A stretch of DNA of 64,000 bases. Source: Aurantiacibacter sp. MUD11. GTDB lineage: Bacteria; Pseudomonadota; Alphaproteobacteria; Sphingomonadales; Sphingomonadaceae. Of this stretch, positions 21,126-30,311 are shown piece by piece. A model generated the notes under the pieces. The model had not been told where the DNA came from. It saw nothing but the letters and a program-made list of their open reading frames with translations, and ran no database searches. How positions within the stretch are numbered: position 1 is the first letter of the stretch; each line of letters opens with the position of its first letter. The position numbers and the translations under genes were made by a program. The stretch spans positions 372,001-436,000 of the forward strand of contig NZ_CP114054.1 in NCBI RefSeq assembly GCF_026967575.1, written 5' to 3'.

Positions 21126-21818
21126 ATGCCACACACCACCGATCACCACGAAATCCTCGATCGCGTGTCCGAGGAACGCGGCGGAACGCGCAATGTCCGC
21201 CTGGCGATAGACCCGCGCCGCACGGCGCAGCTGGTCATCGACATGCAGAACGGCTTCGTCGAGGAAGGCGCGCCGGTAGAAGTGCCTGCGGCCCGCGACG
21301 TGGCCGAACCGATCAATCGCATCTCGAAAGCCCTGCGCGAAGCGGGCGGGCTGAACGTCTTCGTCCAGTACACCACGCCGGGACCGGACGATCCCAGCTG
21401 GTCGACTTTCTACGAGCGGTTCGGTCCTGCGGCAGGCACGCACAAGGCCGCCTTCCAGCGCGGTTCGCACTACTGGCAGCTATGGCCCGCGCTGGAGGTG
21501 GAGGATGGCGATATCGCGGTGGAGAAGCAGCGCTTCAGCGCCTTCTTCCCCGGCGCGTCCAACCTCCACGAAATCCTGCAGGAACGCGGCATCGACACGG
21601 TGATCGTCACCGGCACCATGACCAATTGCTGCTGCGAAAGCACCGCGCGCGATGCCATGCAGGCGAATTACCGGGTGATCTTCGCGCCCGATGCCAATGG
21701 TGCCTCGACCGAGCACGAGCATGCCGCCACCCTGCATACCATGGGGCGGATCTTCGCCGACCTGTGGTCGAGCGACGAGCTGGTCGCGTTGATCGAGGCA
21801 GCGAAGGCCCCGGCCTGA
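21126..21818 (+). CDS. Isochorismatase-family cysteine hydrolase
   Basis: This 230-residue protein has the catalytic triad of the isochorismatase-like fold: D39 in LVIDMQN, K134 in EKQRFSAF, and a Cys in GTMTNCCCEST (C169 by alignment with the usual TNVCVE). Members hydrolyse amides, carbamates, ureides or isochorismate. The gene lies 55 bp after the IDO-like gene on the same strand, which suggests that it acts on a downstream amide product, but this is an inference. Three consecutive cysteines at the active site are unusual. Its ribosome site sits in a hairpin. Confidence 0.85.
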   Translation: MPHTTDHHEILDRVSEERGGTRNVRLAIDPRRTAQLVIDMQNGFVEEGAPVEVPAARDVAEPINRISKALREAGGLNVFVQYTTPGPDDPSWSTFYERFGPAAGTHKAAFQRGSHYWQLWPALEVEDGDIAVEKQRFSAFFPGASNLHEILQERGIDTVIVTGTMTNCCCESTARDAMQANYRVIFAPDANGASTEHEHAATLHTMGRIFADLWSSDELVALIEAAKAPA

Positions 21819-21819
21819 G

Positions 21820-22407
21820 TTAGTCCGGCTTCTTGGCCACGCCCACCATGGCGGGACGCAGCAGGCGGTCCTTGATCATGTAGCCGGCCTGCATTTCCTG
21901 CACGATGGTGCCGGGCTCGGCGTCATTCGTGGGCACTTCCATCATCGCCTGGTGCTGGTTCGGATCCAGCGGCAGGCCCATGGCTGCGATGCGGCTGATG
22001 CCGTGCTGGCTGAACACCTTGTCCAGCTCGCGTTGCGTCGCCTGGATGCCGGTGACGAGACCCTTGAACTTGCTGTCCTCGCGCAGGTCTTCCGGCACCG
22101 CGTCGATGGCGCGCGCCAGGTTATCGGCCACGCTCAGCACGTCGCGGGCAAAGCCGGTGGCGCCATAGTTGCGGGCATCCTGGATGTCCTTTTCCAGGCG
22201 GCGGCGAACGTTCTGCGTCTCTGCCTTGGCGTAGAGAACTTCCTGCTTGGCAGTTTCCAGATCGTCGCGAAGGCGGTCGAGCGCCTGGTCGAGGCTGCTG
22301 GTGTCTTCCTCGACAGTCTCGGCATCGCTCTTCTCGAGAAATTCCTCGGGCACGCCCTCGAGTTCCTTTTCAACCGCTTCGTCACGGTTCGTATCGTTGT
22401 CGCTCAT
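21820..22407 (-). CDS. grpE: Nucleotide exchange factor GrpE
   Basis: The 195-residue product has an acidic disordered N-terminus, a long coiled coil (about residues 40-95, with AKAETQNVRRRLEKDIQDARNYG) and the C-terminal beta domain ending AGYMIKDRLLRPAMVGVAK. GrpE releases ADP from DnaK and acts as a thermosensor. It lies 8 bp downstream of hrcA and is probably co-transcribed with it, while dnaKJ are 3 kb away. It converges on the isochorismatase-family gene with one base between the stops. Confidence 0.96.
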   Translation of the reverse strand: MSDNDTNRDEAVEKELEGVPEEFLEKSDAETVEEDTSSLDQALDRLRDDLETAKQEVLYAKAETQNVRRRLEKDIQDARNYGATGFARDVLSVADNLARAIDAVPEDLREDSKFKGLVTGIQATQRELDKVFSQHGISRIAAMGLPLDPNQHQAMMEVPTNDAEPGTIVQEMQAGYMIKDRLLRPAMVGVAKKPD

Positions 22408-22415
22408 CTGTCCTG

Positions 22416-23459
22416 CTAACCAATTCTCTTGCCCAGCGAGTGGGCGGTGAAGTCTACCATTGGAACGACACGGGCGTAATTCAACCGTGTCGGACCAATC
22501 ACGCCGAGTACACCAACCACCCTGCCCTCGCGGTCGCGATAGGGGGCGGCGATGACCGACGAACCGGAAAGGGCGAATAGCCGATTTTCCGCGCCGATAA
22601 AGATGCGCGTCGATTCAGCTTCGCGTGCGCTGTCCAGAAGTTGTGCAACCGACTGCTTGTTTTCAAGGTCATCCAGCAGCTGTCGGACACGGTCGAGATC
22701 GCTCACGGCGCTCTCGTCCAGCAGGTTCGAGGCGCCCCGCACGATCAGCACCGGACGCTTGGAAGCATCGGTGCTCCAGGTGGCAATCCCGGTTTCGACC
22801 AGTTGCCTGCTGGCTTCGTCCAGCGCGCTGCGACCGCTGGCGATTTCCGCCTGCATCGCCTTGGCAGCCTCGTTCAGCGTGCGTCCGCCCAGCTTGGCCG
22901 AGATGTAGTTGCTGGCCTCCTGCAAGGCGCTGGCGGAAGCGGGTTCGGCAAGCTGGAGAACGCGGTTCTCGACATTGCCATCCTCGCCCACCAGCACCGC
23001 GAGGGCGCGGCGTTCATCCAGTGGCACGAGGTTGATCTGCGCCAGCCGCTGCTCGCGCTGGGGCACCATTACCATGCCTGCTGCGCCGGACAGGCTGGAG
23101 AGCAGCGCGCTGGTGTTCTCCAGCGCCTCCTCGATCGGGCCGGGTTCGGCAAGCTGCTTCTCGATCGCGGCGCGCTCCTCGCGCGTCGGCTCGGCCACCT
23201 GCATGATGCCGTCGACGAACAGCCGCAGACCAAGGTCGGTCGGCATCCGTCCGGCGCTGGTATGTGGCGCGGCGAGCAGCCCGAAGCTCTCCAGCTCGCT
23301 CAGCACCGAGCGGATGGAAGCAGGAGACAGGTTCACTTCCCCGCGCTGCGCCAAGGTCTTGGAGCCGACCGGCTGTCCGCTGGCGAGGTAATCCTCCACC
23401 ACCAGGCGGAAAATCTCCCGTGCGCGGTTGGTCAATTCGGAGATCGGTGGAGAAGCCAT
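22416..23459 (-). CDS. hrcA: Heat-inducible transcription repressor HrcA
   Basis: The 347-residue product has an N-terminal winged helix (REIFRLVVEDYLASGQPVGSKTLA followed by the recognition segment LSPASIRSVLSELE), then the GAF-like and dimerization regions. HrcA represses heat-shock genes by binding CIRCE inverted repeats. I find no CIRCE element near hrcA, grpE or dnaK, so its target (typically groESL) should lie elsewhere in the genome. Divergent from rph across 56 bp. Confidence 0.95.
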   Translation of the reverse strand: MASPPISELTNRAREIFRLVVEDYLASGQPVGSKTLAQRGEVNLSPASIRSVLSELESFGLLAAPHTSAGRMPTDLGLRLFVDGIMQVAEPTREERAAIEKQLAEPGPIEEALENTSALLSSLSGAAGMVMVPQREQRLAQINLVPLDERRALAVLVGEDGNVENRVLQLAEPASASALQEASNYISAKLGGRTLNEAAKAMQAEIASGRSALDEASRQLVETGIATWSTDASKRPVLIVRGASNLLDESAVSDLDRVRQLLDDLENKQSVAQLLDSAREAESTRIFIGAENRLFALSGSSVIAAPYRDREGRVVGVLGVIGPTRLNYARVVPMVDFTAHSLGKRIG

Positions 23460-23515
23460 GACAGCGCCCTATCTAGTCGCTAGTGCCACTCGCGCAAACC
23501 TCACTGGAGAATCTC

Positions 23516-24229
23516 ATGCGACCTTCCGGCCGCGCGCCCGACGAAATGCGCGCCATCACCATCGAAACCGGCTTCACCAAGCATGCCGAGGGCTCTTGCC
23601 TGATCAGCTTTGGCGATACGCGCGTGCTGTGCACCGCTTCCATCGAAGAACGGATCCCGCCGTGGCTGCGCGGCAAGGGCCAGGGCTGGGTCACCGGCGA
23701 ATATTCGATGCTGCCCCGCGCCACGCACACCCGTGGTTCGCGCGAAGCGGCCAAGGGCAAGCAGAGCGGCCGCACGCAGGAAATTCAGCGACTTATCGGC
23801 CGTTCCTTGCGCGCTGTCTGCGACATGGAAAAGCTCGGCGAACGGCAGATCACGCTCGATTGCGACGTGATCCAGGCCGATGGCGGCACCCGCACGGCTT
23901 CGATTTCCGGCGCCTGGGTGGCGCTGCGCCTGGCCGTCAACGAGCTGATGAAGGCGGGCGAGATCAAGGAAGACCCGCTCACCGCCAAGATTGCCGCGAT
24001 TTCCTGCGGCATCCACCAGGGCACCCCGGTGCTGGACCTCGACTATGACGAGGATTCGGGTGCCGATGCCGACGCCAACTTCGTCCTGATCGAAGGCGGC
24101 CAGATCGCCGAGGTGCAGGCGACTGCCGAAGGCGCGACCTATGACGAGGAAGGGCTGTTGCGCCTGTTGCGCCTGGCGCAGATGGGCTGTGCACAGATCT
24201 TCAAGGCACAGGACGAGGCAACCAAGTGA
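23516..24229 (+). CDS. rph: Ribonuclease PH
   Basis: The 237-residue product is a phosphorolytic 3'-5' exoribonuclease that trims tRNA 3' ends. Family motifs include [11 protein letters not shown] at the start, [35 protein letters not shown] and a [16 protein letters not shown] active-site region. ATG 23516 is preceded by GGAG at good spacing; an upstream in-frame ATG at 23483 adds residues not found in the family. The stop overlaps the GTG start of rdgB. Confidence 0.96.
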   Translation: MRPSGRAPDEMRAITIETGFTKHAEGSCLISFGDTRVLCTASIEERIPPWLRGKGQGWVTGEYSMLPRATHTRGSREAAKGKQSGRTQEIQRLIGRSLRAVCDMEKLGERQITLDCDVIQADGGTRTASISGAWVALRLAVNELMKAGEIKEDPLTAKIAAISCGIHQGTPVLDLDYDEDSGADADANFVLIEGGQIAEVQATAEGATYDEEGLLRLLRLAQMGCAQIFKAQDEATK

Positions 24230-24855
24230 CGCGGAAGCTCGGCGGCGGGAAACTGGTCATTGCCACGCACAACGCGGGCAAGCTGAAGGAGATCGGCAAG
24301 CTGCTCGATCCCTATGGGCTGGAGTGCATTTCGGCAGGCTCGCTGGGCCTGCCGGAGCCACCGGAGACCGGCAAGACTTTCGTCGAGAACGCGCTGATCA
24401 AGGCGCGGGCGGCGGCCGAGGCTTCGGGCCTCCCCGCCCTCGCCGACGACAGCGGCCTATCCGTGGCGGCGTTGGATGGTCGCCCCGGCGTCTACACCGC
24501 CGACTGGGCGGAGAAGCAGTGGTTCGAGGGCGAGCCGGGCCGTGACTGGTACATGGCCATGGGCAAGGTCGAAGGGATGCTGCAGGCCAAGGGGCCGGAT
24601 GCCCCGCGGGACTGCTGGTTCTCCTGCGTCCTCGCCCTCGCCTGGCCGGACGGCGAATACGCGGTCTACGAAGGCCGCGCCGACGGCACCCTGACCTGGC
24701 CGCCACGCGGCACCATGGGGTTCGGATACGACCCGGTCTTCGTGCCCGTTGGCCGCGAGGTGACTTTCGCCGAGCTGCAACCCGAGGAAAAGCACGCCAT
24801 CAGCCACCGCGCCGATGCCTTCGCCAAGCTGGTGGCAGACCAGTTCGGTCAATAG
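24226..24855 (+). CDS. rdgB: Non-canonical purine NTP pyrophosphatase (RdgB/HAM1)
   Basis: This 209-residue enzyme removes dITP, ITP and XTP from the nucleotide pool. [11 protein letters not shown] near the N-terminus, the Asp pair in ADDSGL, and [11 protein letters not shown] are all family signatures. The start is GTG, overlapping the rph stop (GTGA), which points to coupled translation; rph-rdgB is a common alphaproteobacterial pair and often precedes hemW, as it nearly does here. The 3' end overlaps the convergent CAP-domain gene by 7 bp. Confidence 0.95.
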   Translation: MTRKLGGGKLVIATHNAGKLKEIGKLLDPYGLECISAGSLGLPEPPETGKTFVENALIKARAAAEASGLPALADDSGLSVAALDGRPGVYTADWAEKQWFEGEPGRDWYMAMGKVEGMLQAKGPDAPRDCWFSCVLALAWPDGEYAVYEGRADGTLTWPPRGTMGFGYDPVFVPVGREVTFAELQPEEKHAISHRADAFAKLVADQFGQ

Positions 24856-25382
24856 GCGCGACGGTTGTAGACATTCCCGGCGGGGAAATAGCGGCAGACG
24901 AGGAAATCGTAGGTCTCGCCGCGCGCCACGGCGCAGCCAAGTTCGCGGGTGTCGCGCCAGATCACCTGCGTGTAGTGCCCGACATCGCGCCAGTCGCCGG
25001 TGGTCGACACCTGCGGAAAGGTGCCGTTCCGGAAGTGGCGACGCTCGGCGATGAAGCCGTCCACCATGGTCCCGGCGCTGTAATATCCCGCATGGCCCAT
25101 CCACAGGTTCTCGCCCGATCCGTTGCGCAGGCTGCGTTCAGCATGGACCATGCGGCCTTGCCGAGCGAGGTGCTGCGCCCAGTCATGAGCCTCCTGCGCC
25201 AGTCGGCTGCTCCAGGCCAGCGGCGGCACGCCCACGTCCTCGCGGGCATCGTTGTGCGCTTCCAGCAGCTCCACGGCGAAAGGGTTGATGGCATCGCGCT
25301 GCTGCGCCGAAAGCGGCGCGGCGACAGCCAGAACGCCCGCAAGAACCGCCAACGCGGCTGCAAAGACCCGTCCATTTCCCAT
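24849..25382 (-). CDS. Exported CAP/SCP-domain protein
   Basis: The 177-residue product has a signal peptide (to about residue 26, ending LSAQ) and then a CAP (SCP/PR1) domain: [20 protein letters not shown], the second His region [17 protein letters not shown], and the closing [21 protein letters not shown] proteins are secreted, and their bacterial functions are mostly unknown; a few bind lipids or act as proteases. It is inserted between rdgB and hemW on the opposite strand. Confidence 0.9.
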   Translation of the reverse strand: MGNGRVFAAALAVLAGVLAVAAPLSAQQRDAINPFAVELLEAHNDAREDVGVPPLAWSSRLAQEAHDWAQHLARQGRMVHAERSLRNGSGENLWMGHAGYYSAGTMVDGFIAERRHFRNGTFPQVSTTGDWRDVGHYTQVIWRDTRELGCAVARGETYDFLVCRYFPAGNVYNRRAY

Positions 25383-25426
25383 GCCGCAACCTTGACTTGC
25401 GGCGGTTAACGGAGCCTGAAACGCCC

Positions 25427-26578
25427 ATGGCCAAAGCGCTCTACATCCACTGGCCCTTCTGCCTCGCCAAGTGCCCGTACTGCGACTTCAACTCGCACGT
25501 GCGCGAAAGCGTGGAGGTGGACGTGTGGCAGGAGGCCCTGCTGGCGGACATGCGGCATGAAGCGCAGGTCGCGGGTGGCGAGGCGCTGACCTCGGTCTTC
25601 TTTGGTGGCGGCACGCCCTCGCTGATGCCGCCCGCACTGGTCGAGACATTGCTGCGCGAGGCGGAGGCCTTGTGGGGCTTTGCCCCGAACATCGAAATCA
25701 CGCTGGAGGCCAATCCGTCCTCGGTAGAGGCCGCGAACTTTGCCAGCCTTGCCAGCGCCGGGGTCAATCGCGTTTCTCTGGGGCTGCAATCGCTCGACGA
25801 TGCGGCGCTCAGGTTCCTTGGCCGATTGCACAATGCTCAAGAGGGACTGAACGCGCTGGAAACGGCACAGAAGGCATTCGAGCGCGTTTCGTTCGACCTG
25901 ATCTACGCCTTGCCGGACCAGACGGAGTCCGAATGGCGCGAGCAGCTGGCGCGCGCGTTGGGCCACGGCACCGGACACCTTTCGCTCTACCAGTTGACCA
26001 TCGAGCCCGGCACGCGCTTCGCCACCGATGTTCGGCGCGGCGGCTTTACGCCGCTCGACGATGACCGGGCGGCGGACCTGTTCGAACTGACGCAGGAGAT
26101 GACCTCTGCCGCCGGCCTGCCAGCCTACGAGATCAGCAACCACGCCCGCCCCGGAGAGGAGAGCCGGCACAACCTCACCTACTGGCGCTACCAGGACTAT
26201 TGCGGCGTGGGCCCCGGCGCGCACGGGCGGCGTGGCGGGACGGCCACCATGCGCCATCGCAAGCCGGAGAACTGGCTCGATGCCGTTGCCCGCAATGGCC
26301 ATGGCTTGAAGGAGGAGCGTGCGCTCGGAGTCGGGGAGCAGCTGTCCGAGGCTCTGCTGATGGGGCTGCGGCTTGCCGAGGGCGTCGACCTCGAAGCCCT
26401 TTCGCAGCGCTTTGCCATCCCGGTCGAGCGCCTCGTCGCAAGCGACAAGCTGGCGCATTACGCGGGGCTCGGCCTCGCCTGGCAGGACGAAAATCGGATC
26501 GGCGTCACGCCTGCCGGCATGCCGCTGCTCGATGCCCTGCTGGCGGAACTGGTGCCAGACGAACTGGTGACCGCATGA
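25427..26578 (+). CDS. hemW: Radical SAM haem chaperone HemW
   Basis: The 383-residue product starts ALYIHWPFCLAKCPYCDFNSH, giving the radical-SAM [4Fe-4S] cysteines C12, C16, C19. The GGGTPS motif and the C-terminal HemN-like domain (NLTYWRYQDYCGVGPGAHGR) follow. HemW resembles coproporphyrinogen dehydrogenase but lacks that activity; it binds haem and delivers it to respiratory enzymes. ATG 25427 was chosen over an in-frame upstream codon. The stop overlaps the xerC start (ATGA). Confidence 0.94.
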   Translation: MAKALYIHWPFCLAKCPYCDFNSHVRESVEVDVWQEALLADMRHEAQVAGGEALTSVFFGGGTPSLMPPALVETLLREAEALWGFAPNIEITLEANPSSVEAANFASLASAGVNRVSLGLQSLDDAALRFLGRLHNAQEGLNALETAQKAFERVSFDLIYALPDQTESEWREQLARALGHGTGHLSLYQLTIEPGTRFATDVRRGGFTPLDDDRAADLFELTQEMTSAAGLPAYEISNHARPGEESRHNLTYWRYQDYCGVGPGAHGRRGGTATMRHRKPENWLDAVARNGHGLKEERALGVGEQLSEALLMGLRLAEGVDLEALSQRFAIPVERLVASDKLAHYAGLGLAWQDENRIGVTPAGMPLLDALLAELVPDELVTA

Positions 26579-27471
26579 GCCGCGCCGACCTCCTCGAGGA
26601 ATGGCATGGCCACCTCGCCACCGGACGCCGCCGCAGCCCGCACACGGTGCGCGCCTATGTCGCGACGGCGGCGCGCTTGCTCGACGGTCTCGACCTGGCT
26701 GATTGGCCTGCCGTCGCCGCCGTCACCATGCGCGACCTGCGAGGGCATCTCGCCTCGCGCCGGGCGGAGGGGATCGGCAATGCCTCGGCGGCACGGGAAC
26801 TGTCCGCGCTCAAGGGGTTCATCGCCTTTGCCCGCGAACAGGTGGGGGCCGAGCCAGGCACGGCCCCGCGCCTGCGCGGTCCGCGCATCAAGAAGGGCCT
26901 ACCCCGCCCGGTCACGCCGGACGAGGCTGCCGGCCTTGCCGAGATGGTCGAAGCCACGGCCAGTGAAAGCTGGACCGGCCGGCGCGACGCCGCCGTGCTG
27001 CTGCTGATGTACGGCGCCGGCCTGCGCATTGCCGAGGCACTGTCGCTGAAGGCCGATGACCTGCCACTGGGTGAGACACTTGTCGTCACCGGCAAGGGCA
27101 ACAAGCAACGCGTCGTCCCCATGCTGCCGATCGTCCGCGAGGCGGTGGCGGCCTATGCCAAGGTCTGCCCATACTCGTTGGAAAGCGGGACAGCGCTGTT
27201 TCGCGGGGCCAAGGGTGGACCACTGGGACAGGGCATGGTGCAGAAGGCGATGGCGCGGGCGCGCAAGGCGCTCGGCCTGCCCTCCACCGCCACGCCGCAT
27301 GCCCTGCGCCACTCTTTCGCCACGCACCTGCTCGGTTCGGGCGCGGACCTGCGTAGCCTGCAGGAACTGCTCGGCCATGCCAGCCTCGGGTCGACGCAGA
27401 TCTATACCAAGGTGGATGCGGCGAAGATGCTGGAAGCCTATCGCTCCGCCCATCCGCGCGAGAACGACTAG
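26575..27471 (+). CDS. xerC: Tyrosine recombinase XerC-type
   Basis: The 298-residue product has the SAM-like N-terminal core-binding domain and a complete tyrosine recombinase active site: R151, K174, H242, R245, H268 and Y277. Xer recombinases resolve chromosome dimers at dif during division. Length and housekeeping context argue for a genuine XerC/XerD rather than a phage integrase; no att-like repeats or cargo are seen nearby. It is translationally coupled to hemW. Its TAG stop shares the palindrome CTAG with the convergent DedA gene. Confidence 0.92.
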   Translation: MSRADLLEEWHGHLATGRRRSPHTVRAYVATAARLLDGLDLADWPAVAAVTMRDLRGHLASRRAEGIGNASAARELSALKGFIAFAREQVGAEPGTAPRLRGPRIKKGLPRPVTPDEAAGLAEMVEATASESWTGRRDAAVLLLMYGAGLRIAEALSLKADDLPLGETLVVTGKGNKQRVVPMLPIVREAVAAYAKVCPYSLESGTALFRGAKGGPLGQGMVQKAMARARKALGLPSTATPHALRHSFATHLLGSGADLRSLQELLGHASLGSTQIYTKVDAAKMLEAYRSAHPREND

Positions 27472-28085
27472 TCCTGCCGCTGCCGCTTTGGCCGCGGCAC
27501 CCAGGTCAGCAGCCGCCAGACATAGGCGACCACGGTCACGCCGATCATGCCGAGGATGATCCAGCCGAGGACGTTCTGCGAATCCTCCAGCCAGTGACCC
27601 AGCCACTCGCCGCCCTTGATCAGCAGCGCGTTCCACACCAGCGAGCCGGCAAAGGTGAAGGCGAGGAACTTCAGCTTGGGCATATGCGCCAGCCCCGCAG
27701 GCAACGAGATGATCGTCCTCAGGAAGGGCGAGAAGCGCAGGAAGAACACGACCCAGTGACCGTGCCGGACGAAGAATATCTGCGCCTTGGCGATGTGGTC
27801 CCAGTCCACGGTCAGCCAGCGGCCCCAGCGATCGACGAAGGGCTCCAGCCGCTGATAGCCGACGCTGTCGCCCAGCCAGTACCAGCAGTAGTTGCCGGCA
27901 ACGGTGCCAGCCGTGCCGATCAGCAGCAGCGGCCAGAACTGCATCTCGCCGCGCTGCACCAGCAGTCCGCCCACGCCCATGATGACCTCGCTGGGCACTG
28001 GCGGGATGACGTTTTCCAGCACCATCAGCAGGAAGATGCCGAGGTATCCGCCCCGTCCGATCAGGTCGATGATGAGGGTGTCCAT
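27468..28085 (-). CDS. DedA family membrane protein
   Basis: The 205-residue protein has the DedA/SNARE-associated pattern: re-entrant helix region LENVIPPVPSEVIMG, then FLRFSPFLRTIISLPAGLAHMPKLKF with the conserved Arg, and terminal membrane helices. DedA proteins are now thought to flip undecaprenyl phosphate or phosphatidyl lipids, supporting envelope integrity. It is the last gene of the minus-strand group after gshB and shares its stop tetranucleotide with xerC. Confidence 0.92.
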   Translation of the reverse strand: MDTLIIDLIGRGGYLGIFLLMVLENVIPPVPSEVIMGVGGLLVQRGEMQFWPLLLIGTAGTVAGNYCWYWLGDSVGYQRLEPFVDRWGRWLTVDWDHIAKAQIFFVRHGHWVVFFLRFSPFLRTIISLPAGLAHMPKLKFLAFTFAGSLVWNALLIKGGEWLGHWLEDSQNVLGWIILGMIGVTVVAYVWRLLTWVPRPKRQRQD

Positions 28086-28121
28086 GGTGGAATAACCGCC
28101 GCAGCGGCCGATCGGTCCGGA

Positions 28122-29075
28122 TTACATCGCCGCGTGGCGGCGTTCCATCGCGTCCCAAATCATGCCGGGCGTGTTGGTGCCGTTGTACTTGTCGATGGCG
28201 ACGATGCCGGTGGGCGAGGTCACGTTGATCTCGGTCAGCCATTCGCCGCCGATCACGTCGATGCCGACGAAGGTGAGGCCGCGGCGCTTCAGGTCCGGCC
28301 CCATGGCAGCGCAGATTTCCTCCTCGCGCGGCGTCAGCTGGCTGGCTTCGGAAGAGCCCCCTCGCGCCAGGTTGGAGCGGAATTCGCCCTCCCCCGGCCG
28401 GCGGTTGATCGCGCCCGCGACTTCGCCATCCACCAGGACGATCCGCTTGTCGCCCTTGGCCACGCTGGGAAGGAAGGGCTGCACCATGTGCGGTTCCGGC
28501 CAGGTCTGGTTGAACACTTCCAGCAGGGCGCTGGTGTTGGTGCCATCGGCATCGATCTTGAAGATCGCCTTGCCGGCATTCCCGTGGAGAGGCTTGACCA
28601 CGACGGCGCCGTGGTCGCGCTGGAATTCCGTCACATCTTCGAGCGTGCGCGTGATCAGCGTTGGCGGCATGAACTGCGCATATTCGAGGACGTACATCTT
28701 CTCCGGCGCGTTCACGACTTCGCGCGGATCGTTGCTGACCAACGTGGTGCCTTTCAGCCGGTCTAGCAGCAGCGCGGAGCTGATGTAGCCGAGGTGAAAG
28801 GGCGGGTCCTGCCGCATCAGCACCACGTCGATATCGGTGGCGAGGTCGATCCGCTGCAATTCGCCGGCGGTGAAGTGATCGCCCTCCACCCGCTGCACCG
28901 TCACCGGCTTGGCCCAGGCGGTGATCCGGCCGTCACGATAGGCCAGCGTGCTGACGTCGTAATGCCAGACCTTGTGGCCGCGCGCCTGCGCTTCCAGCAT
29001 CAGGGCGAAGCTGGAATCGCCAGCGATGTTGATGCTTTCCATTGGGTCCATCTGGACAGCGACACGCAGGCTCAT
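28122..29075 (-). CDS. gshB: Glutathione synthetase
   Basis: The 317-residue ATP-grasp ligase joins gamma-glutamylcysteine and glycine. The bacterial GshB opening (VAVQMDPMESINIAGDSSFA) and the ATP-grasp segments VVKPLHGNAGKAIF and GIDVIGGEWLTEINVTSPTG are clear. The gene lies 8 bp downstream of yraN on the same strand. Glutathione made here would feed the LigF-type transferase encoded 7 kb away. Confidence 0.96.
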   Translation of the reverse strand: MSLRVAVQMDPMESINIAGDSSFALMLEAQARGHKVWHYDVSTLAYRDGRITAWAKPVTVQRVEGDHFTAGELQRIDLATDIDVVLMRQDPPFHLGYISSALLLDRLKGTTLVSNDPREVVNAPEKMYVLEYAQFMPPTLITRTLEDVTEFQRDHGAVVVKPLHGNAGKAIFKIDADGTNTSALLEVFNQTWPEPHMVQPFLPSVAKGDKRIVLVDGEVAGAINRRPGEGEFRSNLARGGSSEASQLTPREEEICAAMGPDLKRRGLTFVGIDVIGGEWLTEINVTSPTGIVAIDKYNGTNTPGMIWDAMERRHAAM

Positions 29076-29083
29076 GGGTACTC

Positions 29084-29434
29084 CTAGGGTTGCCAGGCGT
29101 TGACGATGTGGCGTGGCTCGGCCCCCGGCGCAAGCAGGATGACGTCGACGCGCAGGTCTTCCCCGCCTGTAGCATATTCATGCGCCACGCTTTCGGCGGC
29201 GGCGGCGACACGGCGCAGGCGGTACTCGTCAATGGCGAGATCGAGGTCTGCCACGCGTTTGCGCCACTTGACTTCGATGAAGGCAACCAGCCCCTCTTGC
29301 CGTGCGATCAGGTCGATCTCGCCGACCTTGGTCTTGCGGCGGCGGGCGGCGATTTCCCAGCCTTGCGCTTCCAGCCATGCGGCAGCCTCGTCCTCGGCCT
29401 TGCGGCCGCTGGCTTCGGCAAGCTGGCGCTTCAC
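29084..29434 (-). CDS. yraN: YraN/UPF0102 family nuclease-like protein
   Basis: The 116-residue product is a small PD-(D/E)XK-fold protein: GEIDLIA carries E39 and D41, and FIEVKWRK carries E54 and K56, the catalytic core pattern. The GTG start at 29434 overlaps the rsmI stop (GTGA). The family's physiological role is unclear, with suggested Holliday junction or DNA-processing activity. The rsmI-lpoA-yraN neighbourhood is conserved widely in proteobacteria. Confidence 0.88.
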   Translation of the reverse strand: MKRQLAEASGRKAEDEAAAWLEAQGWEIAARRRKTKVGEIDLIARQEGLVAFIEVKWRKRVADLDLAIDEYRLRRVAAAAESVAHEYATGGEDLRVDVILLAPGAEPRHIVNAWQP

Positions 29435-30291
29435 TGGCCCTTCAACTCCATGGCGCGGGCGTAGAGCAGCTTGCGATCGAGCCCGGTGGCCTTGGCGACT
29501 TGCGCAGCGGCCTTGGAGGCCTTTTCGGTCTTCAGCGCTTCGCGCAGCATGGCGTCGGCATCCTCGGCGCTGGCTTCGACCTCCACGGGAGGGCCGACCA
29601 GCAGCACGATCTCCCCCTTGGGAGGATGCGCCTCGTAATGCGCCAGCACGTCCTTGGCGGAGCCGCTGCGGCATTCCTCGTACAGCTTGGTCAGTTCGCG
29701 CGCGACCGCCACCTCGCGGCCCGGCAGTACCTCGGCGATGGCGGCAAGACTCTTGGTCAGGCGCGGCGCGGTCTCGAAGAAGATCAGCGTCGTGCGGACC
29801 GGGGCAAGTTCCTCCAGCACGTCGCGCCGGGCCTTGTCCTTGGGCGGCAGGAAGCCGGCGAACAGGAAACGGTCGTTGGGCAGGCCGGACAGCGCCAGCG
29901 CCGCTAGCGGGGCATTGGCGCCCGGCAGCACGGTGACGGGTACCCCTGCCTCCCGCGCATCGTGCACCAGGCGGAAGCCGGGGTCGGAGACCAGCGGCAT
30001 TCCCGCATCGCTTACCAGCGCCACGGCGCGCGTCTGCATCGATTCCACCAGCCGTTGCCGGTCGTTCAGGGCGGAGTGGTCATCATAGCGCCACAAGGGC
30101 TTCGAAATCCCGAGGTGGCGGATCAGCTTCTGCGTGACCCGCGTATCCTCGCAGGCGATCCCGTCGCACCGTGCCAGCACGTCGGCTGCGCGCATGGTGA
30201 TGTCGCCGAGATTGCCAATCGGGGTCGCGACTATATAGAGGCCGGGAGAAAGGGGTCCGTCTTGCTCGCTCACGCGATGCGCATGGACCAT
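29431..30291 (-). CDS. rsmI: 16S rRNA (cytidine1402-2'-O)-methyltransferase RsmI
   Basis: The enzyme 2'-O-methylates C1402 of 16S rRNA in the decoding centre. The tetrapyrrole-methylase fold shows as LYIVATPIGNLGDITMRA, CEDTRVTQKL and SDAGMPLVSDPGFRLV. With ATG 30291 the protein has 286 residues; an in-frame ATG at 30309 would add six and would leave only 2 bp to the divergent lipoprotein start. I prefer 30291 for that reason. Transcribed with yraN and probably gshB. Confidence 0.93.
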   Translation of the reverse strand: MVHAHRVSEQDGPLSPGLYIVATPIGNLGDITMRAADVLARCDGIACEDTRVTQKLIRHLGISKPLWRYDDHSALNDRQRLVESMQTRAVALVSDAGMPLVSDPGFRLVHDAREAGVPVTVLPGANAPLAALALSGLPNDRFLFAGFLPPKDKARRDVLEELAPVRTTLIFFETAPRLTKSLAAIAEVLPGREVAVARELTKLYEECRSGSAKDVLAHYEAHPPKGEIVLLVGPPVEVEASAEDADAMLREALKTEKASKAAAQVAKATGLDRKLLYARAMELKGQ

Positions 30292-30311
30292 CTTGAGCGG
30301 AGACAGCAAGC

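Noticed and set aside
26575..27471. Tyrosine recombinase as a sign of an integrated element
   Set aside because: Length, active site and overlap with hemW fit chromosomal XerC; no att repeats, cargo or composition shift is seen.
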